A stretch of DNA of 64,000 nt from Mastigias papua (GCA_964019165.1 OZ025274.1:744501-808500); one strand, 5' to 3'. Positions 16,012 to 31,514 are shown, counted from the first letter of the stretch. Notes: a model not told the origin generated them from the letters alone. Translations and numbers: made by a program.

Positions 16012-19000
16012 TCATGAAAGTGGGAAGAACTTTTCCACCCAGTGCCCAATCTCAAAAATTACCTAAGAAAAGAAAAGAATGCAAAATATGATAAATGACT
16101 GAAAGACAAAGGTGTGAAAGAAAGAACTCAAGAGAAACTCTTTACCAGGATACAACAGCAATGAAATGAAATTGCAAGCTAAAAGGCAGATAATTGGTAG
16201 ATGGATCACAGAAAATAAATGCTTTGGTAGATTTTGCTGATAAAATATAATCACTCAGTTGCCAAATATCTGTTAAAACAGCTTGCCAAATTTCACCCCC
16301 ACTTTGACTGGCTGTACAAGGTACAAAGGGATTACTCAATTTTATGACGGATTTATTTGACGTAATTGAATGACGCAAAATATGACGTAATTCTATGACG
16401 TAAGTCGACGATGTAATTTTGTGAGATGGTTTTATGATACAATTCTTAAGCAGATAGTTTGAAATTACCTCTATTGCTATAAGTGCAACAATTGCCCATT
16501 CTAATCTAAGAGAATGTCGCTCATCTAAATGACTTCTCAATATTTGAACCATTTCTGAGCAAAGATTTAACTTCTCGTTTGTAACCTGCGGAAAAAAGTA
16601 TATATGCAATCAAACATCCATGATGTATTATAGTTACTATGTATAACTATGTAAAGCGTCCTTCATGATGCCTCTAAGAATATTTACAAGGCCATGACGT
16701 TTTCAGGTGAAGATTGCAAGATTTGCGAAATAAGACAAACTCTAAACATTGATTCTCGATCAGAGATCTCAAATTATTGTATGAAAAGGAAATTTCATGC
16801 CAAAGAATCAGATAAATTGACAGCTTAATTTTCTTATCAATGAATCCTCTTAGAACTTTCCATTCATTTACATAAGAAGCAAAAGAGTAATGCTAGGCTT
16901 GAAAAAAGAAGGACTTTGATGATGTCTAAACAAGCAAGACTAATTTAAAATCCCAACACTGGAACATTCGACCTTGTTCGGATCAATCCCTCATTACCTC
17001 AAACCTGTTAGAAGCAAACTATTTTTTACTTAAACCCTGAAGTTTCATATTCAATTCCAAAAGCCTCAATGCCTTTAAAAATCACATTTTTATTCATTTG
17101 TTTATTACTTTCCTAATGATATATATATGGCATAAAATATCATAAAATTCAAAGCCAAAATCAAACCTTTGTACGTCTTCCAACATCCAAGTAATTACAA
17201 GTGGTATTATAAAGCAATTCTAAATCTTCTCTGTCCCAATAAAAATCTGGAGTCATCAACAGATCAGAATATAAATTAATTTGGTGTCTGCAAAATAGAA
17301 AAATACCATGTCTCTTAATGAAATTAATCGTATGAAATTCTTCCTAGTTTTTATCAATAGTGAACAGTATGCATTCAACAAATCCCTTTGAGAACTTCAA
17401 AAAACGAATTGAATTCTTGGATGAAACACTTTCCGATTATTTGAGTTAAACCTCAAAAGGTAGCACAAATTTTTGTTTTTTGCAACCATATAGCACTTGG
17501 TTCTTAAACCTGTAAGACAAATTACTGCTAAAAGGGAATCTTGTCAATTTCTATCATCAACGGCCTTATCATGCAAAGTCATAAAATGTATACATAACAC
17601 GTAAATTTCTTTAGCTTTGAATGAGAAACTCTAACCTTAAACTCAGAAGTTCACCTAACTTTTGTAAGACTTGTTTTCTTGAAAGATTGGGTTTTAAACC
17701 TCGTTGTAAGTCCTAAAATTCAACATGACAAATTTGAAACGAATTAAATAACTATGGCAAAGATATAGCCAAAGTCATATATAAAAAGATGCTCGTTTCC
17801 TAACCCTGAGAGCAAGAACAATTCATAGATCCCATTTCCATTGAAAAACATTACTTGATGATGAATAGCAAAGCGAAAAGGAATATTGCCTTTGGTTCAA
17901 TATTTCATGAGCATGCTTCTCTGCTGTCAGTAATAAACAGCTTTAAGCCAACCATCTACTTATATAGCCCTAACGCGACATCCTCAAGATATACTTCGGC
18001 TATAGCCACCATTTTTAAAGAATTACTTCTAAAGACATACTTGCTGTCGACTGGCTCAATAGTTGAAACATCAAAATAATATCAATGCAAAATTGAAAAG
18101 TAAAAAGGGTACATAATCAAGATTAAATACAAATGTGTAAAACATAAGTCGTAAGAGATGAGCGTGAAACAACCATAATAGAAATGGTCTACCTCAGGGA
18201 TGTTTCTTAAAGAATCTACGAATTGGTCCAGAGCGGCTTCCCAAATCGCCAGTTTAACTGCAAAACAAGACAAAAGACACATGTAGAAACTGGAATTTCG
18301 TGTGCAAAAGAGCGACAATGTTTCATGTACAAGTCTAATCTTCCACTGAATTCCTACGAGACGATTTTCCAAAATGATACGTCAATGTGTTCTGTGCTGG
18401 TGTTTCTGAATGTTTTCGCAGATCATGACAAGATATTTAACATTTCGAGGATCTTCTCCAGTTAGCTCATGACATTGTGCAATTTTTCTACTGTCAATGA
18501 CAATTGTTTCAAAGGCGGTTACAAACCTGACAACGCCATTGCATTCGAAAATGCATACTTTTCTAACGCTTTTGTTTTCTCATCTGCATTTTTATACAAA
18601 TGAACATCACCGGCCACTAAGTTGGAGTCTCTCTCGGAATAAATGTATGTGAGTTGTTCATTCTCTCTTTCCACGAGTTCATCAGGATACGGTTTGACTT
18701 GAAAATCTTTCAATGCATGCTTCAATTTCACTCTTTCCGCTTCCGGTACATTCCAGCACACGAATGCTCCAAGACGGCGAAAGAAGAACACTTCGGAAGT
18801 AATCTCACCATCGCTTCCACGACCAAGTATCTGTAATACATCTGAAGAGTCTTTTGGCAATTCAGCAATTTCATATGAGCTACTTCTCTTTTCAAAATAC
18901 TTTCGTAGAGAGTCTATGTTGTAAGATTCACCAGTTGAATATGCTGTACATAGCCAGTTGTCCTTGTGGACAAATAAACAAGAAAATGAGCTGATTTAAC

Positions 19001-20951
19001 TGGTGTAAATAATAGGATTTCTCACAATGCTAATTAAGAACTGGTTGAAAAATTCGAAGGGGGAAGGATCAACATAAGATACATGAAATAAACACATGAC
19101 AAATAGCAGCCGAATAATAGGCTCCATTGTGCTACATAATTTTGCAACAAATATGCTTTAGCATGTTACGATGACAACAAGTTTAAACCTGATAGCTTTC
19201 CTTATGTACTACCATTCTGCTTATTAAATTTATCTGTAATATAGAATTTAAAAATACACAAAAATATTAACAGTGAAGTAAGCTATCACAAAAATATGTC
19301 ATACTTCTGAAAATATTTGCTTCATTTATGCATTATGCAAAACACATACTGTGATGTCATATAACTATGAAATATTCTGCAGACATTAAATAACTAGAAA
19401 ACATTATATAAGATATGGATTGCAAAATGATATAAAAAGATAAAACAAAATCAATGTCATGCAAATTAGTCTTATCCTCATGTGAAATAAGAATGCCACC
19501 ATGTTGACAATTAACAAGAAATATAAAAGAGTTAAAACCAGCAAAAATAAGAGTTTAAAGGTCAACAGGCATGTATTCTTTTATGGTGGGGATTTGTATT
19601 GAGTGAGATACACCATAAGACCCAACCTGCTACTTACTTTGAAGGAAAATATATGTCAATGAATTTATGCATAAATGTCTACCTTGTGAAGAGTGTCAAC
19701 TCTCCCTTTTCTAATCACAACTGCAAGCTCTTTGAACTATGATGGAGCAAAAATTCATAAACATAAGGAGGTAGCTAACACATGAGTTTTTCAAAGTTAT
19801 TGAGAAGGTAAGGGGCCTAACCTATCACACAACAAGTTTCAGTAACACTAGAAGATTGGAATAAGGACCCTGGAATTGGTATGTATGGGAACCAAACTAC
19901 TGAGTATAATATTTTGTAAAAAGCAAAAAAGCAAAGGCTTGGTTTATTTAGATAGCTTCAACAATATAAGGAAACTGACTGCAGAGATGGCTGATACAGA
20001 AGCCTGATTGCTAAATCTGTAATCTTTGGTATTTTCTGAGCAAACTTGAAACAAAACATAACATCAAATGATATAACAAAAAACTGGCTACATAAAAGGG
20101 GTAACTTAATAAATATTTTAGATAGAACACATTTATACCAATCAATAAACAGCATGAATAAAAATATACACATACAATCCTGTCTCTCCTTGAAATAGTG
20201 GATGATGGTGATTTTGTCCTTGGCCTGGTGTTTTCTTTCTTTCCAATCTCTATTTGACTGGAGCAGTAGCACCTTGATGAATTTTGCAAATGAAATGTTC
20301 CTAAGTAGAACAGTTGCAAATGCTTTATCTGCAAAACAATGAAAGCGCAAGATCATTATCATTGCAATGTCTGCTCGATCAATCTGAAACTGACTTGATA
20401 TGCAATGCTTGCTCCATCAATTGCAGGACTGATTGCAATCAATCCTGCAATCTGAATTTTGGGTACCTAATAAATTTTATATCTTTCAAAGAAATTGCTT
20501 ATGTTTTCTTCCTTAAAGCTGGTTGCATGTCTTTCATATATGATATAGATTGCAAGAGTCTACAGTATTTATCATACAGACATTGCATCAGTTATTGACA
20601 TAACTGCCAGTTAAGGCCAAATAATACTCAAATTTTGCAATCCAACTAAAAGTATTACATGTTCTGTTCTGTGGCAATCTATAAGTTATAATTTGCACTA
20701 TTTTTATCCTAAACAAAATTCTGACCCTCCTATGTTATGTAAATAGGCCTACCATGCATGATTCTGACGACCAACCTTGAAATAAGTATGCAAAATGGCT
20801 GCTGCTAAAGACTAATTTATGAGTCTTTACAGTCAGTAATAAGGATGCACTTCCAAACAGGGCCTACCAGTCCAATCCTTACCAAAAAGCCGCTGTCTGA
20901 GCTCCGTCGTAAAGCACGTAATGGTATCTTGGACAGACCTCTGCCAGCCAT
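16012..20951 (-). CDS. RMND1: RMND1, DUF155-family mitochondrial protein (copy 1)
   Basis: RMND1 is an inner-membrane mitochondrial protein that supports mitochondrial translation. Six exons join in frame: 18527-18962, 18193-18257, 17636-17712, 17167-17287, 16469-16585 and 16012-16062, giving 288 aa of the conserved core. Family landmarks are WLCTAYSTGESYNI, EVFFFRRLGAFVCWNV, EKYAFSNAMALS joined to VKLAIWEAALDQF, MTPDFYWDREDLELLY, VTNEKLNLCSEM, HSLRLEWAIVALIAIEV, and a C-terminal VIFEIGHW. The last hydrophobic stretch fits the C-terminal membrane anchor. A likely first exon, 20883-20951, begins with an Arg-rich amphipathic leader (MAGRGLSKIPLRALRRSS) suited to mitochondrial import and ends in phase with exon 18527-18962. 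Including it gives 311 aa, still shorter than the roughly 450-aa vertebrate protein, so more N-terminal exons may exist. The core is secure; the 5' exon is about 50% likely. Confidence 0.9.
16341..16410. repeat. 12-13-bp TGACG-containing degenerate array
   Basis: TGACG occurs at 16345, 16358, 16371, 16383 and 16396, a spacing of 13, 13, 12 and 13 bp. Most units read atgacgtaatt or a close variant. It lies in the last RMND1 intron. The motif is the core of CRE/ATF-type sites, but the regular spacing suggests a short minisatellite first. Confidence 0.7.
18963..20882. other. First large RMND1 intron (copy 1)
   Basis: About 1.9 kb between the proposed leader exon and the first core exon. I see no convincing exon in it, although an extra RMND1 exon could be hidden. 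It contains a nearly perfect 30-bp palindrome at 20421-20450. Confidence 0.45.
20421..20450. repeat. 30-bp near-perfect palindrome
   Basis: The 30 bp from 20421 to 20450 equal their own reverse complement at 28 of 30 positions; the single mismatched pair is positions 9 and 22. The arms are TTGCAGGA and TCCTGCAA around a GATTGCAATC centre. It lies inside the RMND1 intron. Confidence 0.8.
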
Positions 20952-21199
20952 GCTGCTTGCCAGCAACCTCAACAACAACAGCAACGCCAGACTTAAACTA
21001 CTTGTAATATCTTCCAGAGTTCTACCGAAACGCGCATATTAGCAAAAGATTAAGAGACTTACTCGCATTACTGTATAACTTATTTATATTGATCATTTTG
21101 CAAATGATATCGATAAAAGGTTTAATACTCAAGCTCCAAATGCAAAGGATTTATTGCTTAAGTAGAACAGTACGTAACAATTGAATAAAAATTATCTAC

Positions 21200-21465
21200 C
21201 TTTCATTCTATCATTCGTAAGATAAAATTTTTTCTGCAAAAAGCCCTTAATGCTACGAATCGTGAGGCGGTACCTGGGGGAATCTCCGCTCTTGATTGTT
21301 TGTAACTGCCCTATTTCCTCCCAGTTTTGTATTGTCATTGTTATAACTTCTTGAGAAAAATTGATATTTGTTGGTGATGATAGAGCTGGTCTCTCTATGG
21401 CATAGTCACGAGTAGAAGGCAAGTCAAAAAATATCAGATATAAATATATGTGAGACATTGGATCT
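21200..21465 (-). other. Unassigned candidate exon
   Basis: An open frame of 88 codons is bounded by a good acceptor (ttttctctag before 21465) and a plausible donor (AAAG then gtagat at 21200). The peptide includes TIQNWEEIGQLQTIKSGD and YRLTIRSIKGFLQKK. I do not recognise it. It could be a 5' RMND1 exon, part of a small gene on this strand, or chance; the phases do not join simply to the RMND1 leader exon at 20883-20951. Confidence 0.25.
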
Positions 21466-22763
21466 CTAGAGAAAATAACGAGTCAGAATATCGAATAGAA
21501 AAAAACCAGATACAGTCTTGAATTGCCAAGAAATTAAAGTAAGTGATAAAGATAGTGTTAAAGATAGTGACAAAGAATAATTTAGATAAATCCCAATAAC
21601 ATTACCCTGAAAGAGCATCTACAATGTTCACCTACGTAAAACCCCTCCGTTCTGATATTGTCCAGATCTACCGGACAATCCTGATAAATAATTAGGCCAA
21701 GATGAGTGGTGCTAACCTACCATTTTGATATCTATAAAAATAACGTTCTACAGCTTCGAACTAGCTACAAATGAATACTTAGTCTACGTCTACAATTCAA
21801 AACAATGGTGGTAGATTTTCTTGTCCTAGAGAGTGTTCACCACTGAGGTACTTCGTTCCTTAAAGAGGCTAAATTCTGAACGAGATGAATCAAATACTTG
21901 TCTAATCAAATACTTTCTAAGGATTCAGAATGAACAGGACAGTGATACTAAGGATCAAACACACAGGCCATGTCAATGAACAAATCTCCTTATTCCAACG
22001 ATAGCTGATGGATAGAGAACTTCACTCTAAGACCCGGTGGCTTGGGACAGCAAGGCCATAATTAAAACCTAAGGGAGTCTGTAACAGACAGATTACGAAG
22101 GTATTGTTGGTTCTGCTGGAAATGGGAAAAATTTCTACAGCAATATACTCTAACAAGAGCAAGGTTTACTTTAATGTACATTGGATGCATTGGGCATGCG
22201 CGTGATTATGAAGGTAGAGCAATGGTGGGACACTACGTATCGTGAATACGGAAACAAATAACATTCAAAATACAGCTTAAATTTTGAATAATTCAAATAT
22301 GTAATTAGTGCAAAAAACCAATAGTGTATGACAATGTAAAAACGAATAATATTTCGCTCTAGTTATATCTCATGTGCCAATTAATGGTAAAACTTTAGAA
22401 GCCCAGGTATTTTCATCAAAACTCGTTACAAGTCATTCATATATAAGTGCTGCTGGATTTTCAAACTTGCAATGATAAAAGCACAGATCTTCTTCTATCT
22501 CCACAGCTTATGTCCACTTTCAAATTGGTGTCATTAACTTCCAAATGTTAAAAATGAACCTATTGTATCTTATCCTTATTACTCTTTCTTCACCTTAGCT
22601 GCAAAAACGAGAAATATTTGAAGTGTCAACAAATACTAATACAATATCTAAAATTCAAGTGCTATTTTTAAGACAATGTACATGAAAGTTGAATTCTTTT
22701 GCAAAATATACGCAGGTATTAGACATCGAATAACTTAGGCAGTCTTGCTGAGTCCGAGAAGGT

Positions 22764-22925
22764 GTGTGATTCAAGTGATCGTAGATGCATGTATGATTCA
22801 AGTGATCGTAGATGCATGTATGATTCAAGTGATCGTAGATGCATGTATGATTCAAGTAATCGTAGATGCATGTATGATTCAAGTGATCGTAGATGCATGT
22901 ATGATTCAAGTGATCGTAGATGCAT
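22764..22925. repeat. 27-bp minisatellite, 6 copies (copy 1)
   Basis: Exactly six units of 27 bp that start gtatgattcaag and end tagatgcat. The first unit has gtg for gta and the fourth has caagtaat for caagtgat; the rest are identical. Because 27 is a multiple of three, all frames stay open and give spurious repeat peptides on both strands. It lies downstream of the SERCA stop codon. Confidence 0.95.
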
Positions 22926-23249
22926 GTCTTTCCACAACGACAACCTTGCGTTTATGCAATAGGTAAAACTATTTCTGTTTATGTGAAAAATAGTTAGTTG
23001 AAGCACAAAATATCCCATTGGAGCCATTGGCAAGTATCAAAATATAACATTCAAAAAGGGTTGCAAGGCAAATATTGCATTTATAGGAACTATTAATTGA
23101 GGCAATACATAATAATAGAGAGATGGCCGTTAAAAACCATTTAGTACAAAAAGCAAAAATTTCAAATTGTTATTCTGTTCAATGCTTTGTTACTCAATTT
23201 GAGGGTCTTTTCGTAAGATCGTCTAAAAAGTAATGATGACAAAACATTT

Positions 23250-25807
<2,558 letters not shown>

Positions 25808-26007
25808 NNNNNNNNNNNNNNNNNNNNNNNNNNNNNNNNNNNNNNNNNNNNNNNNNNNNNNNNNNNNNNNNNNNNNNNNNNNNNNNNNNNNNNNNNNNNN
25901 NNNNNNNNNNNNNNNNNNNNNNNNNNNNNNNNNNNNNNNNNNNNNNNNNNNNNNNNNNNNNNNNNNNNNNNNNNNNNNNNNNNNNNNNNNNNNNNNNNNN
26001 NNNNNNN
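25808..26007. other. Assembly gap of exactly 200 N
   Basis: A run of 200 undetermined bases. The round length indicates a placeholder inserted by a scaffolding program, not a measured distance. Sequence on its left continues at 42949, and sequence on its right is the same as that following 8866. Confidence 0.99.
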
Positions 26008-26084
26008 GCAACCAAGTACATGCGGATGATATGCGGCCATGTCATTGTAAGCAATTTTACAAATGTAGGAAATTTTCATTGTAG

Positions 26085-28978
26085 TCACACATCGAAGAAT
26101 TCCTACAACTCATGTGCCATACAATTGAAAGTTTTTCACTTACTTTGTCTGATGAAGAGCCCAGTCAGTATACTGAAAACAGCAAAGAAATAAAATTCGT
26201 CCTTGCACTGTTCGGAGTGGCAACAAACATTGCCGCATCATCGTATGGCAGGGAGTTTCTGATGAATAAGTCAGATGGTCAGAAGTTAGCCAATTCTGTG
26301 CTTAACACTTTGGAACAAGCTTCACCAAACAGGAAACAAGAGATGAAAATAAGAAGCCTATGTTTGAAGTTTCTTTACAACATCAGGTATGAAGTAAAGC
26401 TGCCGAGTGTTGATGTAGACGATTTTGTTGTACTCTATTGTGCATGATTTACTAAGTATGCAACATTAAATGAGTCAATTTCATTACTCCCTCACAGTTG
26501 TATTCCTAATTTGACCACGTGTAACTAATAAAGCATGATAGTGCTGAAGTTCGTTGCTTGTCGTGCTACACGTTTCACTGCTCAATCATTAATGAGGTTC
26601 GATCAGTCACTTAGAATGAGCATGTGTTGTTGAAATAAGGCTCTCTATTTTTCACCCACATTTGTACAAAAATGTTATTATTACTATCTATTAATTAATA
26701 TGTTTCAGTATCTAATGGAGTCATTTAACATCACATTACTCTTGAAGATAATCATAAAAGTAGACAGGCATCCTTTGCCTACAGTCCTACCCATGACAGT
26801 GATAAATATTATATTGCATTCAACAGCATAAATCAAGATGGAATTAAACAATTGTCAAAAAGATCATCACTTGTACGCGTACTAACTGCCATTATTGAAG
26901 GTAAAACATCTCAACATATCATGAAACGCTAAGTAAATATCTCAGAACATCAATGTGATAACAAATTCCTCATATCAGAGAAATAGATATCGCCATACCA
27001 CTGTCATTATTAATCAATAATTTTATGATCATCAGTGCAATAATGAATGAAAATAGTAATAAATTAAAACCATTGTCGTACCGATAACATGGCTTGAAAA
27101 AATCATATTCTTGTCGATGTCCTTATTCCTATTTGATCTTAATGCGAAAGCTCTCCGTTATAAGCATCAATTATTGCATCATTACCAACATAAGTTGCTC
27201 TTCCATTCCATCTATGAGCTAACAAATTTTAAAACTCATAAAGAAACCTAGAAGCAAAACACACATGAATAAAAGAGATTAATTTCGAAGGAAAGTAGCA
27301 AAGTATTTATTTGTTTCAATCTTTGGTCAATAAAGTTTGAGCAATTTGATTCAAAATAGAGGCTACAATATGCAATAGAAAAATGCTTTTATGTTGATTC
27401 CTTAACATCGTTATTCGTTATATTAATAACTCGACACAACCATCACATTCAAAACGCATAATTCACGTTCTCTCCTAGTCGACGATAGCTGTGAAAATCG
27501 CATCCTAAGCGTGCGGTAAGCGTTTTAACTACGAGTAACATAACTTACAAAGCACATTGAACTATTGCATATATTTATTGGACTTCTTGTATGTCAATCG
27601 TAGACTACATGTCAAATGGTAGGCCACATTGAGAGCTTTCTGATAGCTATACATGTTATTAACCCTCATGTAATGGATTCATTACCTTTGAAACAGGTTG
27701 CTTCAGTCACTGATGCTGGAATCTGATAATCTAAGAACATGCAGTTTTGTATCCAAACATGTAAGTCTACACAATTGTCTCTCAAAATATAATACGCAAG
27801 TCAGCTAAAGTAATATTTAGGATGCTAACTTCGTACAATTATCAAAATTTGAATGACTTATTTAAAGCACTGTATTAACAAAACCGGATCATATCAGTCA
27901 AGCAATGAAAAGACTTGGGACAGGATGATAATCAGATGGCATACTTATACCACTTGATACAAAACAACTGAGACAAAACCTTGACTTGTTCAAGGTTACC
28001 TCCATGGTTCACTTTGTGGAGTGGTCACTGTGATGGCTCTTTCTTTGTTGTATAGATTAGTTTAGTTTAGCTTTGAGGATGCTGCAGAAGAACATATCTA
28101 GCACATTTCTTATGTTGGATGTGTCTTCGCGACATTTGTCAAACAGTTTTTTGCATAAATGTTTCCATAACTATAATTTTTAAAATGTTCAAATTTTAAA
28201 TCGATTTTGAGTTGCTTACATGTTTTTCAAGAGCATCAAGTAGAAACAACGACAAGTTTTTGTAAACAATTTGCAACGGGCTTTTAGCCTACATTACAGT
28301 ATTTTGTCATTATTATCATTATTATTATAAGTATTAATACGGTCATCATAAGTTCCTGTATATGTTCTAGTGTAAATAGTGTTATCATCTGTAGTAGTTA
28401 CAGGGCTGCAATGCACTCTCAAGCTCCCTGTACCAATACCGTCTGTAGTATACTGTTCAAAATGTATTTTACATTGCAACGTAATATACACTTAATAAAG
28501 ACGCAGATATTCCTAGTTCACAAATTATTGGGCCCAGATTGCTAGCTGTGCCACAGAGCCAAGCAACATCACATTTTGTTGCAAATTCATTCTTTACTGT
28601 GGTAGGCCTAAGTGACGTAGATGTAAGCTATTTTTGACAGCTGTCAAAACTAAGAACGACAAAAGGGGCAAGCCAGTCTTATTTCACCACAAAAGCATCC
28701 AACCTAATAACATACGCATACATGAAAAATCTAACGAGAGAGTTTTGTTTCAGCTGTCAATTGATAGAATGAGAGCAATTGCAGTCAATGTGACTGGCGA
28801 GGTAAGCAATACACGACAATGTATGATTGCACTAGTGTTGTATGCTTAATTTTCACAAATCATATTGTCAGCCTTTCAATTCTGCACTCACAGCCTAACA
28901 ATTAATCTTTCTTAACAGCTGCAAGATGCACTACTGGAACTTATCAATGATGTCAAATTTTTCAACCGAGAGCACTAA
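26085..28978 (+). pseudogene. HSF2BP: HSF2BP-like 3' exons, duplicate partial copy
   Basis: The second appearance of the last five exons of the HSF2BP-like gene: 26085-26393, 26709-26798, 27707-27760, 28754-28801 and 28919-28978. It lacks the five 5' exons because the right contig begins at 26008, inside the preceding intron. The sequence matches 8944-11837 and carries no inactivating change, so it should not be counted as a second gene. Confidence 0.88.
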
Positions 28979-29659
28979 AGTGCAAGCCACAACACATATT
29001 CTAAACAAACTTAAACTTGAAAAGAATATGATATGATCCGGGTATCAAATTCAAATGATGGAACTGGACAAAGGTCTGCAGTTAGGAAGCCAAGTTATAA
29101 CTTAATATAAATTTGAGGCAAGACAAATTGCTGATGAAATATATGTAATATGTAATCAAATGGATAAGATGTGAAAGAATAGGAAACACGGTTGAAATTG
29201 ATAAGAGAGAGACATTTCCTTGCAATCAGACCCTGTACAGTGCAAAGGCTCATCAATATCTGGGTAATTTACAATATGCAAAGTCACTGTAGCTGTACTA
29301 TCATTAGAAGTAGTAAAACCAAGGATGCAAGTCCTGTAACAGTAGATAATTGGTTCTATAACCATAATAGAATGAAGATGGTGAAATGCATATCAATAAG
29401 TCAAACAGAGAAGGCTTTTTGCAATGAATGAATTCAATATTCAAAATTATCCCAAGCAGAGTTTAGCATTAATATATATCAAATGCTGGCATGCACTAAA
29501 ATAATCTTCCAATCAGTCAAAAATAAAACAAAAATAAAAAATAAGCATTTTACAAATGTCACAAATACAGCCATTTCCAAGATAAATAAGCTTTTTTAAT
29601 GATATATAATTTTCAATTCTTTATGATGAGTCAGTCACATGCATGAAATCTACATAGTC

Positions 29660-31514
29660 CTAATATGAATGATTGGCAATGAACAATGATGCACCAGCTC
29701 CTTCAGACAAATCTTCTCCTTCATATTTACCCAGTACAGCTTGGCTATTCAAATATGCTCTCTTTAGCAATTCCTTCTGGGCAGCAGGCACATTTTCATC
29801 TTTGCCACCCCATGCTTTCAACACTGATGCTTGCAAGGCTCGGCCATATGAAAATGAAAGGGCCCATGGTTTTGTACCTGAAGGTTCAAAAAACCAAATG
29901 ATTACTCCCTTGAGCTAAAACATATATGATACAAAACTTTTCGAAATTCAGAAGGTAGTGAAACTATCAATTTGACTGGAATGTTAATAAGCATTTTGAA
30001 GACTTTGGCTCCATATTGAGATGGACATAAAAACATGACAGATGAATCAAGTCTTTGCTGATGACAAACCTCTTGCTTTTGTGATAAATGTTGATGATTT
30101 ATGCTGCCAGTCCATTTTAATCCATCTTATATGCTTCTTTGTTATATTTATAATATATACATATCCAAAATTCCTATATTTGAGATTAAACAGCTGTGTT
30201 ACTTTCTGATAAGTAAAATGCAAAATCTATTTTGCATCCAAAATAACACTACTTGTTTCCAATCCATTTGCTATCTGTCTCTATAGCAATAGGCCATTAT
30301 TGAAAAAGCAAAAGTTGAAAAATCACAAACCACTGTATTTATTCATTGCATTAAGATGAGCTGTTGCATCAATTTCTGACTGGCCACCAGATAAGAATGT
30401 AATGCCTGGTACTGCCACTGGAGTTGTCCTCTGCAATGTTGTAACTGTTGCTTCTGCTACTTGCTCTGGTGTGTATTTGGTGGGGCAGGATTGTCCTGTT
30501 CAAATTCAAAATATCTTCATTAAAGGTTTGTAATGATATATTGGGGGCTCGATGTAATGATAATTCGGGAGTTATTACACGGTTATATTCGGGTATGAAA
30601 GTAAACTTATCAAATACAACACTAGCTAAATGCTATTGGCAAATACAAAACTTAGCTACAACAATCTTAAGTCTCCTAAGAATAACATTACTTAAAAGGA
30701 AAATCTAATTTCTTTTGCATTTATAATAAAATTATTAACATTAATTGCCTTAATTCCCCAGTGCATATATATAGCTGAAAAAAGCTCCAAGGGGGAAATG
30801 AGCAGTTTTACCCTGAGTAACCATGTTTGGCTTCAGCAAAGTTCCTTCCAAGTAAACGTGATGATCAACCAGAGTCTTGTAGACGCAAGCAAGAACCCTC
30901 TCTGTGATCCTCTGAGCAACAGCCAGTTCATGGTCACCATCTATTAAAATCTCTGGCTCAACGATGGGAACTAGTCCGTTTGCTTGGCAAATCACAGCAT
31001 ATCTTGCAAGGACTTGGGCATTTTCTTGAATTGCAACATCAGACGGCACATTTGCTGCCTGATTTATTTTGATAACGCATCGGAATTTAGCAAACTGGCA
31101 GCCATCCTTGACATATTGTTGGACTCTTTCAGCCATCCCATCTAGGCCCTGCGTCGTAGTCTCGTTGACTGTTCCTGGTAGATTTACCAATCCCTTGTCA
31201 ACTTTGATCCCTGCAATAACCCCTCGTTCTTTAATGAGATCAATAAATGGCACACCATCCTTGGATTTCTGGTAGAGAGTTTCGTGGAATAAGATCACTC
31301 CACCAAGATACTTTCCAATAGACTTATCAGCGGTAAAGAGCAGCTCTCTGTATTTTCGTCTGTTTTCTTCTGTATTCTCTAGGCCTATGTTTGCCAATCG
31401 CTTACCCATTGTGCCTGCACTCTCGTCAGCTGCAAGGATACCTTTTCCAGTTGCTACGATTGCTTCAGCAACTCTCTTCAGCTCTTTTCGCTGTTCATCT
31501 GATAAGTAAGCCAT
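29660..31514 (-). CDS. ALDO: Fructose-bisphosphate aldolase, class I (copy 2, artefactual duplicate)
   Basis: Exons 30812-31514, 30331-30495 and 29660-29877 encode the same 361-aa protein as 12519-14373, with the same intron sequence and flanks, including the palindromic E-box at 31637-31646. Identity through introns and intergenic DNA argues for one gene seen twice rather than a recent tandem duplicate. All catalytic residues described for the first copy are present. Confidence 0.95.

Larger units (their letters stand above)
20952..23249. other. Intergenic region, RMND1 5' side / SERCA 3' side
   Basis: Both flanking genes are on the minus strand, so this holds the SERCA 3' UTR and the RMND1 promoter. 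It contains a 27-bp minisatellite (22764-22925) and one unassigned exon-like open segment (21200-21465). Nothing else coding is recognisable. Confidence 0.55.

Noticed and set aside
16142..16468. C-terminal extension of the RMND1 frame beyond IAIE
   Set aside because: It is intron read-through past a gtaatt donor at 16468; the true last exon at 16012-16062 encodes the conserved VIFEIGHW ending.
18082..18372. Minus-strand 96-codon open frame taken as an independent gene
   Set aside because: It is RMND1 exon 18193-18257 with intron read-through on both sides.
20845..21042. Plus-strand 65-codon frame over the RMND1 leader exon
   Set aside because: It has no splice or family support. The minus-strand reading has a donor in phase with RMND1 and a presequence-like composition.
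22655..23033. Repeat peptides, or a CRISPR-like array, at the 27-bp repeat
   Set aside because: The units are directly adjacent with no spacers, and the host is a eukaryote. The peptides arise because 27 is divisible by three.
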